DNA of 15,822 nucleotides from CBDVBZ01 sp965372355 (GTDB lineage: Bacteria > Krumholzibacteriota > Krumholzibacteriia > WVZY01): positions 1 to 15,822 of the forward strand of contig CBDVBZ010000084.1 in NCBI GenBank assembly GCA_965372355.1, given 5' to 3'. Numbering within the stretch: position 1 is the stretch's first letter; each line of letters starts with the position of its first letter. Shown one piece after another: positions 5,771 through 14,250 of the stretch. Position numbers and translations under genes: made by a program. The notes below the pieces were generated by a model. It saw only the letters and a list, made by a program, of their open reading frames with translations. It ran no database searches and was not told the origin of the DNA.

Positions 5771-8014
5771 ATGCGCAAGAAAGACAACCCCCTCGACAAG
5801 CCGTGTCCAGACGGTTCGGCTAACGAGTTTCCCGAGTTGAGCGAGTTCTGCGAGCTGCTTGTCAAACACTCGCCGCATGGCATCATCGTCGCCGACGCAT
5901 CCTCCACCATAGTATTTGTAAACGATGCGTATTCTCGCATGACGGGGCGCACCAGAGACGACTATATCGGAGCGCGCGCGCCGTACTCGGGTTGGGCCCT
6001 CGAAGAGGGCACGATGGTTGAGGATTACCTCGGAAGAGCGTCGGCTGGAGAATTCGAGCCATGGGAAACCACGCTGGCGAGTAAAGACGGGGAGAGCTTT
6101 CCCGTCCTCGTCTCCATTGGAGAGATCCGTACGAAGAGTGACTCCGTGTATTACTCCGCAATGGTCAGCGACATCACGGAGCGAAAGAGGGTCGAAGCGC
6201 AACTCCGCGACGGAGAGGAGATATTCCGCCGCATCGCAGAGACAAGCGCAGACGCTATCTATCTGATCGATGTCGACGGGCTTATTACATACGTTTCTCC
6301 CGCAGTAGAGGAGATCCTTGGATACCGGCCCGAAGAGTTCGCGGGGACTCGTTTTGGATCGCATTTTCGACCGGAAGACCTGCCGGTCGTGGAACAAGCG
6401 TTCCGAAAGAACCTGGGTGGTGAAGAGGTCAAAAACCTAAGGCTCCGCATTCTGAACAAGAACGGAGATGTCGTTCCGATCGAGGTCAATAGCACGCCGG
6501 TCTACGAGGCCGATCGAGTCGTTGGCGTCCAGGGCATCGGCCGTGACGTCACAGAGCGCGAGAAGTCCGAGGCTGCGCTGAGGCAAAGCGAGGCGAGATT
6601 CAAGGCGCAGTATAAGGGCCTTCCAATACCCGTATATACCTGGCAGAAGTCCGGCGACGATTTCGAGCTGATCGACTACAACCGCGGGGCCGAAGAGATT
6701 ACCGAGGGCGGAATCGTTGATTACCAGGGAATCAAGGCCACCGAGCTTTTTCACGACAGTCCGGACATCATCGATGACATGCACCAATGCTACAGGGAAA
6801 AGGGGAACCTCCAACGGGAGTTTCTCTATTCGTTCAAGACGACGAAAAAGTCAAAGCAGCTCTTTGTATCGATGTGCTACGTACCGCCGGATCTGCTTCT
6901 CGCGCACACACAGGATGTCACCGCCCGCGCCGAAGCGGAGCGGAGACTTCGCGAAAGCGAAGCACGTTTTCGCACGGCCGTTGACGCCCTGCCGTTCGGC
7001 TTCTTCATGCTCGATAACGACGGTCGCTATATCATGGCGAATGATGTGGTGAAGTCGGATTTGCCAGACATCATCGGACTACGCCTGAGCGACCTGCAAG
7101 TGGACGAGGGCACCAAGGCCATGTGGAAGGAGAACAACCGCCGCGCCTTCGCCGGAGAGGTCGTTCAGGGTGAAGTGTGTTTTGAGATGGGAGGCGAAGA
7201 GCGGGTCTTTCACAACATCATCTCTCCCGTATATGACGGCGACACGGTGCAGGCTATTCTTGGGGTAAACATCGACATCACCGATCGCAAACGGAGTGAG
7301 GAAGCCCTGGAGATGTCGCGTCAACAGTTGCGGGCGCTGGCAGGCCGTCTTCACGAAGTCCGCGAAGAACAAAGTACGAGTATTGCGAGGGAGATCCATG
7401 ACGAGCTTGGTCAGGCACTCACGGGACTGAGGTGGGAGCTGTCGTGGGTGCAGAAGCGAATCGGGAAAGCCCAGAATGCTGGCGAGAAGCAGCAGCTTGA
7501 AGAAAAGATAAAGAACATGATCTGCGATACCGACGCGCTCATCAAGTCAATACGGAGGATATCCTCTGAGCTCCGTCCATTGATTCTTGACGACATGGGC
7601 CTTGTCGGGGCGATCGAATGGCAGGTTGCCGAGTTCCAGGGCAGAACCGGGATCCGCTGTGAACTCCATCAGGATGGATTGAAGGACGAGGAACTCATCC
7701 TCGACTCGCAGCGCGCGACGGCGGCATTCCGGATATTCCAGGAGATTCTCACCAATGTCCTCAGGCATTCGGAGGCGACGCAGGTGCAGATCGACTTGAG
7801 ACGTGAGGATGACGCCGGTGTCATCGAAGTCCGGGATAACGGGAAGGGCATGCCCGGCGGCGACGTGACGGAACCCAGCGGCCTGGGCATTCTGGGTATG
7901 CGCGAGAGGGCTCAGGTCTTCGGAGGACAAGTGTCCATCCAGAGCGAGGTGGGCAAAGGAACCACCGTGCATGTCGTCATCCCGGTTGCCGTGGATCAGG
8001 GCGGCGGTGAGTGA
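5771..8014 (+). CDS. Soluble multi-PAS sensor histidine kinase of the NarL/DegS (HisKA_3) type
   Basis: The product has 747 residues with no membrane segment, so it probably senses in the cytoplasm. Four PAS units occur at about 20-140, 146-270, 271-390 and 395-515. Units 1, 2 and 4 end in a DIT-x-R-like or DVTER linker, for example VSDITERKR and GRDVTEREK. Unit 3 is the most divergent. The dimerisation domain has REIHDELGQALTG with phospho-acceptor His543. The ATPase domain has N-box EILTNVLRHSEA (about 658-669), G1 VRDNGKGM and G2 GLGILGMRERAQVFGG, with KGTT near the end. This architecture normally pairs with a LuxR/NarL-type response regulator, but none is encoded beside it. ATG 5771 lacks a clear Shine-Dalgarno; no better in-frame start was found. 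Confidence 0.92.
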   Translation: MRKKDNPLDKPCPDGSANEFPELSEFCELLVKHSPHGIIVADASSTIVFVNDAYSRMTGRTRDDYIGARAPYSGWALEEGTMVEDYLGRASAGEFEPWETTLASKDGESFPVLVSIGEIRTKSDSVYYSAMVSDITERKRVEAQLRDGEEIFRRIAETSADAIYLIDVDGLITYVSPAVEEILGYRPEEFAGTRFGSHFRPEDLPVVEQAFRKNLGGEEVKNLRLRILNKNGDVVPIEVNSTPVYEADRVVGVQGIGRDVTEREKSEAALRQSEARFKAQYKGLPIPVYTWQKSGDDFELIDYNRGAEEITEGGIVDYQGIKATELFHDSPDIIDDMHQCYREKGNLQREFLYSFKTTKKSKQLFVSMCYVPPDLLLAHTQDVTARAEAERRLRESEARFRTAVDALPFGFFMLDNDGRYIMANDVVKSDLPDIIGLRLSDLQVDEGTKAMWKENNRRAFAGEVVQGEVCFEMGGEERVFHNIISPVYDGDTVQAILGVNIDITDRKRSEEALEMSRQQLRALAGRLHEVREEQSTSIAREIHDELGQALTGLRWELSWVQKRIGKAQNAGEKQQLEEKIKNMICDTDALIKSIRRISSELRPLILDDMGLVGAIEWQVAEFQGRTGIRCELHQDGLKDEELILDSQRATAAFRIFQEILTNVLRHSEATQVQIDLRREDDAGVIEVRDNGKGMPGGDVTEPSGLGILGMRERAQVFGGQVSIQSEVGKGTTVHVVIPVAVDQGGGE

Positions 8015-8043
8015 GCCTCCTCCCGTCCCCAGGATCCACTCTG

Positions 8044-8064
8044 GTCTTGGAATATTCCTAAGAC
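8044..8064. terminator. Possible bidirectional terminator between convergent genes
   Basis: GTCTT, the palindrome GGAATATTCC, an unpaired T, and AAGAC form an inverted repeat of 21 nt in the 83-nt gap between the kinase and the outer-membrane protein gene. There is no good T-run on either side, so termination is only a guess from position. Confidence 0.3.
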
Positions 8065-8097
8065 GTAGACAACAGCATCGGAGTTGCTGACATCAAA

Positions 8098-9012
8098 TCA
8101 GAAGCCGCCGCCCCACGTATATTGAACGGAGAGATTGTAGAAATCGAAATCTGCACCAAGCGCTGTTTTCACGCTATTGATGTAGAAAAACCTCAGACTG
8201 AGGCGTCTGTTGACAGGCACCGCCAGGGTTGCGGCAAACCGTGAGTTGGTTTGGGAATTGTCCTTCTCCACGCCGTTGACGGTCGTTTGCCCGCCGGTGG
8301 CTATCCCACCACTGACGCCCGTCCAGATGCCATTCTTGAAAATGTATATGACGTTTCCGTGCACGGCCCAGATCGGATCTTGAGAAATCGTCGTCCCGCC
8401 AAAAGCCTCCGGTATCTCGGTAAACAACCACGCATCCGCCATTGCCTCGAGCGTCAGCCGCTTGATCCGGCTCGAGAAACCCAGCCGGGGCCGCAAGGAC
8501 CAACGGTTGGATCCGAGGTTGATGAGCTTGGCGGCATCATATTGCCCGAGCGGTACGACGGCCAATAGACTTGCGCCAACAATCGTGCCCTCGCTGTACG
8601 TTCTAAAGTCCTTTAGTTTGACAGCGGGCGCGCCGATAAAGTTGACGGCGAGCTGAACGCGCGGGTCGGCGAATCCTTCACGTGATGTGGATGCGGGGGC
8701 ACCGTCCAGCGTACCCTCCCAGTCACCAAACGCATAGGGGATCACCGTAGAAAACTTGGCGAGTTTTCCAAACAGACCAAGCGTTCGGACATACGCCGCC
8801 GTAATGCCGTGGACATCCCCCGTGGCGTCTTCGATAAGAAGTGCCTGGTCGAAGAAGACGTTTCCCGTGGAGAGCGCGTATCCCACGAGAACGGTGTTCA
8901 AGCCGACCGGGGCCGGCGAAAACGCCCGCGGTTGCAAGTCCTGTGCAGCGGCTGCGCCGGTCCACACCGTGATGATCAGAAGAACTACAACGATAAACTT
9001 CATCGCTACCAT
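8098..9012 (-). CDS. Outer-membrane beta-barrel protein, Phenol_MetA_deg/transporter-like family
   Basis: The product has up to 304 residues. Residues 1-23 are a classical signal peptide ending AAA, with QD following. The rest alternates hydrophobic and polar residues as in a beta-barrel and ends YTWGGGF; the terminal Phe is the usual assembly signal for outer-membrane proteins. NRWSLRPRLGFSSRI, TLEAMADAWLFTEIPE, GQTTVNGVEKDN and RRLSLRFFY match what I know of PF13557 (MetA-pathway of phenol degradation, putative transporter). Members are often annotated simply as 'transporter' and their substrates are unknown. Two starts are possible: ATG 9012 with GAGGG only a few nt away, or ATG 9003 with the same GAGGG at 12 nt. 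Transcription is convergent with the kinase gene. Confidence 0.8.
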   Translation of the reverse strand: MVAMKFIVVVLLIITVWTGAAAAQDLQPRAFSPAPVGLNTVLVGYALSTGNVFFDQALLIEDATGDVHGITAAYVRTLGLFGKLAKFSTVIPYAFGDWEGTLDGAPASTSREGFADPRVQLAVNFIGAPAVKLKDFRTYSEGTIVGASLLAVVPLGQYDAAKLINLGSNRWSLRPRLGFSSRIKRLTLEAMADAWLFTEIPEAFGGTTISQDPIWAVHGNVIYIFKNGIWTGVSGGIATGGQTTVNGVEKDNSQTNSRFAATLAVPVNRRLSLRFFYINSVKTALGADFDFYNLSVQYTWGGGF

Positions 9013-9195
9013 GGACCCTCAGTCCAGCCAGGTTACTGGCGGCCGCACGAGAAACTCATCGAGAAGACGCCATAATGGGATGATGTAGACCATCAGTACG
9101 ATCCTTCGAAAGAACGAATCCAGGAGCCGAATTATCAGATTGAAATGGCACTCAGGCGCATGCCGGAATTGAAACGATCTATGTGAATCATACTA

Positions 9196-10290
9196 CTATT
9201 GCTTCCTTACGGCCAGTTTACCGTTCTCGTCAAATCGTATGGCATCACCTTTCTCGAATTTCTGCCCCTCAATAGTCGTGTCATCCGAAAGCGTGCAGAA
9301 ACTCAGTTGACCGTTTTCGTGGAAGCGTGTAGCGTCTCCGCCGCCGAACAGCACAGACATGAAACGATACTTAGCCGCATGGAATCCCCTGGATTATCTC
9401 GTCTCTCGCAAGCCAAGCCAGCTTCAACTGCCCGCTGGGATGAAACCCGGTCATGAAACCATGACCTTCGCCTCTGCACAGGTGACTTTGGATTTCCGTG
9501 TCCTGCTGCAAGAAGCACCAATCCAATGTACCATCATGGATAAGATGAACAACAGTACCTGCCGGCAGCGGCTGCCCGGAGAGCGTATCCTTACGTGCAA
9601 GTGTGCATGATTTTAGTTTTCCATCCTGGTAGTATTCAAACGGGCCTACTGATGCGATCCCCTGTATCTCTGCATACTCTTGTGATATTCGTTCCGCGGT
9701 CTGCTTGTTATCCCCCGACCTAGAACCCATTTCAATGGACGAGAACAACACGATCAATGAGAATCCAATTGTAGCCAATACAATCGCACGCAGGGATTTC
9801 GACGCACCGGCTCCAGTCTCACTGCCCTCCGGGCGACTACTGAGAAACAGAGAAACAGCGGCTATGAGCATTACCAACACTGCAAACGTTAACGCCGAGC
9901 CAACTTCCCGGAGCAGGTACAGCTTGAAGCTGAACACGATCACCAGGGCAATCACAGTCAATACAACGGCAATGGAGCGCGGATATCGACGTGCTACAAG
10001 GCCCAGGGAAGCGAAAAGTAACCCCAAAAGGCAGACGAATAGCGGTGCGGGATGGAGCCCACCCGATACGAGAGCGAATAGTGCATCACTGCCAGGACTA
10101 CACCGACCAGAAAGACCCCACAGGCCGCGTAGAATACCGTGTGACCCAATTGTGCCCATACGGATATCGCGTTATCCCGAATTATTGCAGGATAGAGAGT
10201 TACAAAAAGCCCTAACCCGATGATGGCGCACGATTTCGGCCAAGGAGAAAAGCGCCAAATCTTCGGGTTATGGTGAGCGACACCGGGCAC
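9196..10290 (-). pseudogene. Frameshifted membrane protein with C-terminal MORN-like repeats
   Basis: Coding signal continues across three frame segments. Segment 1 (about 10290-10065) has two hydrophobic helices, IIGLGLFVTLYPAI and VFYAACGVFLVGVVLAV. Segment 2 (about 10065-9378) is in the -1 frame: GLHPAPLFVCLLGLLFASLG, two further helices, then repeats such as YYQDGKLKSCTLARKDTLSG and GFHPSGQLKLAWLARD. That frame stops right after GIPCG. Segment 3 (about 9385-9196) returns to the first frame with RFHENGQLSFCTLSDDTTI and RFDENGKLAVRKQ, then TAG at 9198-9196. The repeats (G-x-L-x-x-C-x-LA-x-D) resemble MORN-variant repeats in bacterial membrane proteins. The start is unclear: GTG 10290 is the only in-frame candidate seen and has no Shine-Dalgarno. 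The gene is either decayed or contains sequencing errors. Confidence 0.7.
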
Positions 10291-10348
10291 GCTACGTGGG
10301 CACTGTGGCGGTTGCCCGATCTCTTTGCCTGAGTGCTCTGTGAGAAAC

Positions 10349-10375
10349 GACGGGACGAAGGGAACGATAGTGACA
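10349..10375 (-). promoter_or_regulatory. Weak ECF-type promoter candidate before the broken membrane gene
   Basis: TGTCAC (10375-10370) and CGTC (10352-10349) lie 17 nt apart on the minus strand, upstream of the frameshifted gene. The elements resemble those at 11947-11972 before the sigma gene, but spacing differs by one base and the match may be chance. Confidence 0.2.
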
Positions 10376-10420
10376 ACTGCAAATGATACGTTCGATAGAC
10401 CTGAAGTCGTCTGAGCCTCC

Positions 10421-10452
10421 TGCAAAACACCCCCCGGAGGACTCCGGGGGGT
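10421..10452 (-). terminator. Rho-independent terminator of the sigma/membrane-partner operon
   Basis: A perfect stem of ACCCCCCGGA with its complement (10452-10443 against 10438-10429), with a GGAC or GTCC tetraloop, is followed on the minus strand by GTTTTGCA. It lies about 55 nt past the stop codon of the gene at 10508. Confidence 0.75.
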
Positions 10453-10507
10453 ATCTTTGCGAACGCATCGACATTGTTCTACCGACCCATTTGGGACTGA
10501 ATCGCAC

Positions 10508-11260
10508 CTATTCTTCCATTTCGATATGGATAATCTGCTGGTCACCTTCCGTCTGTATTTCCACATTGGCGTGGCCGGTGAAGCCCTGAGCGGCCAATTG
10601 ATCGAGAACCTGCTGGCGCAGTTCCTCGGGATCGGAGCCGCCCACCTCAACATGAAACAACTCGCGCCCGAGTTTCGAAGCGTAACTCTCTTTGATCGTC
10701 GCATTCAGGTCGTCGACCGACACGGAAGCATCGGCAAGAACGGGATAATTCGCCTGCAATGCACTCACCAGGGCGTCCGTATCCAGATCCTCACCCCAGA
10801 CCAGCATGTCGATCTTTGTCTCACCGCTGCTCTGTTGGTTGACGGATACAGAGGCATCGGAAACACCCGGTTGTATGATCAATACGTCGGACAACTTCTT
10901 GGCTTCCCGGGTCATATCGTCGGGGGACTCGTATTTAAAGATAAAAAGAAACTGACCTTCTCCGGACTGATCGTCGCCACCGGACTCGAGATCCAGTTGG
11001 AGTCGCTTGCCGACCTCCACCTCGGTGATTGTTTCGGTTGTACAGGCGCCGACGACGATCACACACAGGGCCAGACCGACAAAAGCAAGTCGAGCAACGC
11101 GGTTAAAGGGATTGAGCAGCATGAGCCACCTCCGGTTTCGCGGGTAAAGTTTCCGGTAGCTGGACAGGAGGTCAGCCTCTAGGGCTTGATTGCACTTCTG
11201 ATCGGCTGTTTCCGACCCGTACATCTTTCCGAGTATCGAATTCAGTCGGTTGCCGCGCAT
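10508..11260 (-). CDS. Single-pass membrane protein or lipoprotein, putative anti-sigma partner of the ECF sigma factor
   Basis: The product has 250 residues from ATG 11260, which has an excellent GGAGAGGAG upstream and overlaps the sigma gene's 3' end by 19 bp, implying coupled translation. Residues 1-50 are polar and would be cytoplasmic (ALEADLLSSYRKLYPRNRRW), without zinc-finger residues. Residues 56-72 are a hydrophobic segment ending VVGAC, a good lipobox with Cys73. The remainder is a periplasmic or surface domain with three similar beta-alpha-beta-like stretches, marked by DASVSVNQ, DASVSVDD and HANVEIQTE. Position and topology point to an anti-sigma role, as in other ECF pairs, but the N-terminal segment matches no domain I can name with certainty. 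A second start, ATG 11122 (Met47), has its own GGAGGT and begins a textbook lipoprotein signal peptide. Confidence 0.75.
   Translation of the reverse strand: MRGNRLNSILGKMYGSETADQKCNQALEADLLSSYRKLYPRNRRWLMLLNPFNRVARLAFVGLALCVIVVGACTTETITEVEVGKRLQLDLESGGDDQSGEGQFLFIFKYESPDDMTREAKKLSDVLIIQPGVSDASVSVNQQSSGETKIDMLVWGEDLDTDALVSALQANYPVLADASVSVDDLNATIKESYASKLGRELFHVEVGGSDPEELRQQVLDQLAAQGFTGHANVEIQTEGDQQIIHIEMEE
11123..11137 (-). promoter_or_regulatory. Strong internal Shine-Dalgarno before Met47
   Basis: On the minus strand CGGAGGTGGCTC directly precedes ATG 11122, inside the sigma-partner gene. GGAGGT with a 6-nt spacer is as good as the site of the annotated start. Initiation here would yield a 204-residue lipoprotein without the cytoplasmic segment. 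Confidence 0.5.
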
Positions 11261-11859
11261 GGTTTCTCTCCTCTCCTCGGTTTGTCTTCCTCCGTCAACT
11301 CTTGCTGGAGCTTGCGAAAGGCGCGCGCGAATCGTTGCTTGGTGGCATCAGGGCTCAAGCCCATGACCTCTCCCACTTCTCTGACCCGCAGTCCCTGTTC
11401 GAAACGCAGGGAAAACATTTCGCGGGTCTCAACGGGCTGCCGCGCGAGGATGCGCCGGATGCGGTCGGCCTCTTCGTTACCGATCATCACCTGAAGCGGG
11501 CTGGGTCGCCCGTCAGCCAGTGCGTCAGCCAGAGGGCCGCTCAGGTATTCGGCGCTTTTGGCGGAGAGTCGCACGCGTCGGTAGTGATCAATCACCGCGT
11601 TACGGGCCATGGCCACCACCCAGGTCATCACGCTTCCGCGCGACCCGTCGAAGCTATCTAACCGGAGCAGGAAGCTCTTGAAGACGTCCGAGCAAATGTC
11701 TTCCGCGTCCTCCGGGTTGTGCACTCTGGGTTGGATATATCCAGCTACCGGTGTGAATAGCTCCCGATACAGGCGTCTAAACGCTTCCTCACTGCCCCGC
11801 CTCGCCAGCTGCAGGAGCAGACTCTGGCGTCTGTCACGAAGCCTCTTTCGCAAGTCCAA
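11242..11859 (-). CDS. ECF-type RNA polymerase sigma factor (sigma-70 family)
   Basis: The product has 205 residues from a TTG start at 11859 with AGGGGAAG about 4-7 nt upstream; no in-frame ATG or GTG was found nearby. Region 2 covers roughly 23-98, with NPEDAEDICSDVF (48-60, core-binding helix) and VMTWVVAMARNAVIDHYRR (77-95, -10 recognition). A linker with GRPSPLQVMIGNEEADRIRR leads to region 4 at about 130-187, whose helix-turn-helix is VREVGEVMGLSPDATKQRFARA (two parts: 159-170 and 171-180). It directs RNA polymerase to promoters of its own regulon. The overlapping downstream membrane gene is its likely antagonist or signal receiver. The tail after residue 188 is charged and short. The TTG start would lower translation relative to ATG. 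Confidence 0.92.
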   Translation of the reverse strand: MDLRKRLRDRRQSLLLQLARRGSEEAFRRLYRELFTPVAGYIQPRVHNPEDAEDICSDVFKSFLLRLDSFDGSRGSVMTWVVAMARNAVIDHYRRVRLSAKSAEYLSGPLADALADGRPSPLQVMIGNEEADRIRRILARQPVETREMFSLRFEQGLRVREVGEVMGLSPDATKQRFARAFRKLQQELTEEDKPRRGEKPCAATD

Positions 11860-11900
11860 GTATCTTCCCCTTTGGAAGGCGGTACCGCTCCCCCAAGGTC

Positions 11901-11921
11901 CCGGACCCTCATCAGGTCCGG
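11901..11921 (-). promoter_or_regulatory. Perfect hairpin in the sigma-factor leader
   Basis: CCGGACC (11901-11907) and GGTCCGG (11915-11921) form a 7-bp stem with a 7-nt loop in the presumed 5' leader of the sigma gene. A second palindrome, GCGGTACCGC (11879-11888), follows. Together they could limit access to the Shine-Dalgarno; no function is known. Confidence 0.35.
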
Positions 11922-11946
11922 TCTTGAGTTGTTGGACACTCTAGTA

Positions 11947-11972
11947 TACGAAACCTCGGTGATTTGGTGACA
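11947..11972 (-). promoter_or_regulatory. Candidate ECF-type autoregulatory promoter of the sigma operon
   Basis: On the minus strand TGTCAC (11972-11967) and CGTA (11950-11947) are 16 nt apart. TGTCAC-N16-CGT is the layout described for some ECF groups, for example ECF41. The overlapping TATACT (11949-11944) has no good sigma-70 -35 partner. Autoregulation is an inference from the motif and its position. Confidence 0.35.
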
Positions 11973-12101
11973 GGCGATCGTCGCATCCCGGAGCGATCGA
12001 GGTAAATCTAGAAGCCGGTGGAGGCGGCGGGCCGAAGGTCCTTCGCCTGTCAGACTGGCAAAATATCACAATCTACGAAGCCGAGGGCAAGATCCCGCAG
12101 C

Positions 12102-12129
12102 TTTGTTTGCGTAAGATATGTGGTAGAAT
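12102..12129 (+). promoter_or_regulatory. Possible promoter of the prolyl oligopeptidase gene
   Basis: TTTGTT (12102-12107), a 16-nt spacer and TAGAAT (12124-12129) precede the gene at 12178. The -10 is good and the -35 poor. AAGGGAGA about 8 nt before the ATG is the ribosome binding site. Confidence 0.35.
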
Positions 12130-12177
12130 ATTTTCGAACAAACTCCGCGATAATCTCAACAGGCAAGGGAGAAACAG

Positions 12178-14250
12178 ATGCGCGCCCTAAGACCCGCACT
12201 GATCATCATCTTACTACTCGTGGCTACGGCAGTTGTCGCAGGCGACAAGGACCCCTATCTCTGGCTGGAGGAGGTCGAAGGCAAAAAGGCCCTCGAGTGG
12301 GTTGAGCAGCGTAGCGACAAAGACACCGCCGAGATCGAAGCAGTGCCCGAGTTCGAGGCGATCCACGAACAACTGCTTGAGATCTTTAACTCCAGCGATC
12401 GAATCCCGTACCCCCGCGTCCGCGGTGCCTGGATCTACAACTTCTGGCAGGACAAGGACCATGTGCGCGGAATTTGGCGCCGGACGTTTCTGGAGCAGTA
12501 TCTCACCGAATCACCCGCCTGGGAAACGGTACTGGACCTGGATGCCCTGGCGGAGGCCGAGGACGAAAACTGGGTGTGGAAGGGCGCCACGGGACTGCCT
12601 CCGGACTACACGCATTTCATGATCAGACTGTCTCGAGGCGGCGGCGACGCAGCGGTCGTTCGCGAATTCGACGGTACCACCAAGGCATTCGTTAAGGATG
12701 GATTCTACGTCCCCGAAGCAAAGTCCCGTGCCAGCTGGAGGGACGAAAACACGCTTTGGATCGGCACGGACTTCGGCGAGGGTTCGCTGACCAGTTCGGG
12801 CTATCCCCGCCTGGTAAAGATGTGGAAGCGGGGCACGCCGCTGGAGAGCGCCGTGACTATCTTTGAGGGCTCAGTGGATGATGTCTCAGTCGGTGCCTAC
12901 AGCATGCACACTCCTGAAGGTCGCTACGACCTGGCCTACCGGACACCCGAGTTCTTCCGCGGCACCACGTACCTGATCCTGGGCGGGCACCTGGTGAAGC
13001 TGGATATCCCGGAAGATGCGGAGTTACAGGGCATTTTCAAAAACCAGATGCTGATATCACTGCGCACCGACTGGACCGTCGGCGGCACGACCTACCCACA
13101 GGATGCGCTGCTGGCCATTGACGTGGACCGCTTTCTGGCCGGCGAACGGGATTTTTCCGTACTCTTCCAACCGGAAGACCGCATCGCACTGGGTAGTGTC
13201 ACGAATACCAAAAACTACCTGCTTGTTGCCACGCTCGACAACGTCCGCAGCAGACTCTACAAATACACACTCACCGGCAAGGACTGGACTCAGGAAGAGG
13301 TCACGCTACCGGGAATGGGCTCAGCGGGTATCGCCGGAGCAAGTGATGTGGATGATACCTTCTACATAAGCTACACCGACTTCCTGACTCCCTCCGGCCT
13401 GTATATCGTGCGGGAAGGCGAGGAACCGCAACGTATCAAAAACACACCCGAGTACTTTGACGCCAACGGCATGAAAGTGGACCAATACGAGGCCACCTCG
13501 GCCGACGGCACGAAGATCCCTTACTTCATCTTTATGCCAAAGGACTTCCAGGACAACCGCGCGTACCCGACCCTGCTCTACGGGTACGGCGGCTTCGAGA
13601 TATCGATGAGACCCCGATACTCGGGTGCGGTTGGTTCCGGCTGGGTGGAGCGTGGCGGTATCTATGTGCTGGCCAACATCCGCGGCGGCGGTGAATTTGG
13701 TCCCAAGTGGCACCAGGCTGCGATGCAGGAGAAGCACCAGAACACCTTCGATGACTTCATCGCAGTAGCCGAGGACCTCATCGAGCGCAAGATCACTACA
13801 CCCGAACACCTGGGGATCGTGGGCGGTTCCAACGGCGGACTGCTGGTAGGAGCATGTTTTGTCCAGCGGCCCGAACTTTACAACGCCGTGGTTTGTCAGG
13901 TGCCCTTGCTGGACATGAAGCGCTATAACAAGCTGCTGGCAGGCGCCAGTTGGATGGCTGAGTACGGCAACCCCGACACCGATGACTGGGAGTATATGAA
14001 GACCTGGTCGCCATACCACAATCTGGACAAGAACAAGGACTATCCTGAGGTCTTCTTCTACACCTCGACGCGCGACGACCGGGTACACCCCGCTCACGCG
14101 CGGAAGATGGTCAGAAAGATGACCGACATGAAAAAGCCGGTTTACTACTACGAGAACACCGAAGGCGGCCACGGCGTGGCTGCCAATCTCAACCAGCGGG
14201 CGTACATGTGGGCGCTGACATATGCCTACCTGTGGAACATGCTGCGTTAG
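12178..14250 (+). CDS. Prolyl oligopeptidase (peptidase family S9A), exported
   Basis: The product has 690 residues, close to the usual 700 for prolyl endopeptidases. Residues 1-21 form a signal peptide (LIIILLLVATAVVA, then GD), so the enzyme is exported to the periplasm or beyond. DKDPYLWLEEVEGKKALEWV is the typical S9A N-terminal opening. A seven-bladed propeller spans about 75-430, and the alpha/beta-hydrolase domain follows. Catalytic residues are Ser551 in GGSNGG, Asp633 or Asp634 in RDDRVHP and His665 in GGHG. YGYGGFEISM forms the oxyanion-side loop and RGGGEFGPKWH is the conserved segment after it. It cleaves after proline in oligopeptides, the propeller excluding folded proteins. It has its own ribosome binding site and no operon partner. 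Confidence 0.95.
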   Translation: MRALRPALIIILLLVATAVVAGDKDPYLWLEEVEGKKALEWVEQRSDKDTAEIEAVPEFEAIHEQLLEIFNSSDRIPYPRVRGAWIYNFWQDKDHVRGIWRRTFLEQYLTESPAWETVLDLDALAEAEDENWVWKGATGLPPDYTHFMIRLSRGGGDAAVVREFDGTTKAFVKDGFYVPEAKSRASWRDENTLWIGTDFGEGSLTSSGYPRLVKMWKRGTPLESAVTIFEGSVDDVSVGAYSMHTPEGRYDLAYRTPEFFRGTTYLILGGHLVKLDIPEDAELQGIFKNQMLISLRTDWTVGGTTYPQDALLAIDVDRFLAGERDFSVLFQPEDRIALGSVTNTKNYLLVATLDNVRSRLYKYTLTGKDWTQEEVTLPGMGSAGIAGASDVDDTFYISYTDFLTPSGLYIVREGEEPQRIKNTPEYFDANGMKVDQYEATSADGTKIPYFIFMPKDFQDNRAYPTLLYGYGGFEISMRPRYSGAVGSGWVERGGIYVLANIRGGGEFGPKWHQAAMQEKHQNTFDDFIAVAEDLIERKITTPEHLGIVGGSNGGLLVGACFVQRPELYNAVVCQVPLLDMKRYNKLLAGASWMAEYGNPDTDDWEYMKTWSPYHNLDKNKDYPEVFFYTSTRDDRVHPAHARKMVRKMTDMKKPVYYYENTEGGHGVAANLNQRAYMWALTYAYLWNMLR

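Noticed and set aside
11745..11939. Alternative ATG-started frame upstream of the sigma gene
   Set aside because: It is in a different frame from the sigma factor and encodes no region 2 motifs. The TTG at 11859 has a suitable ribosome binding site.
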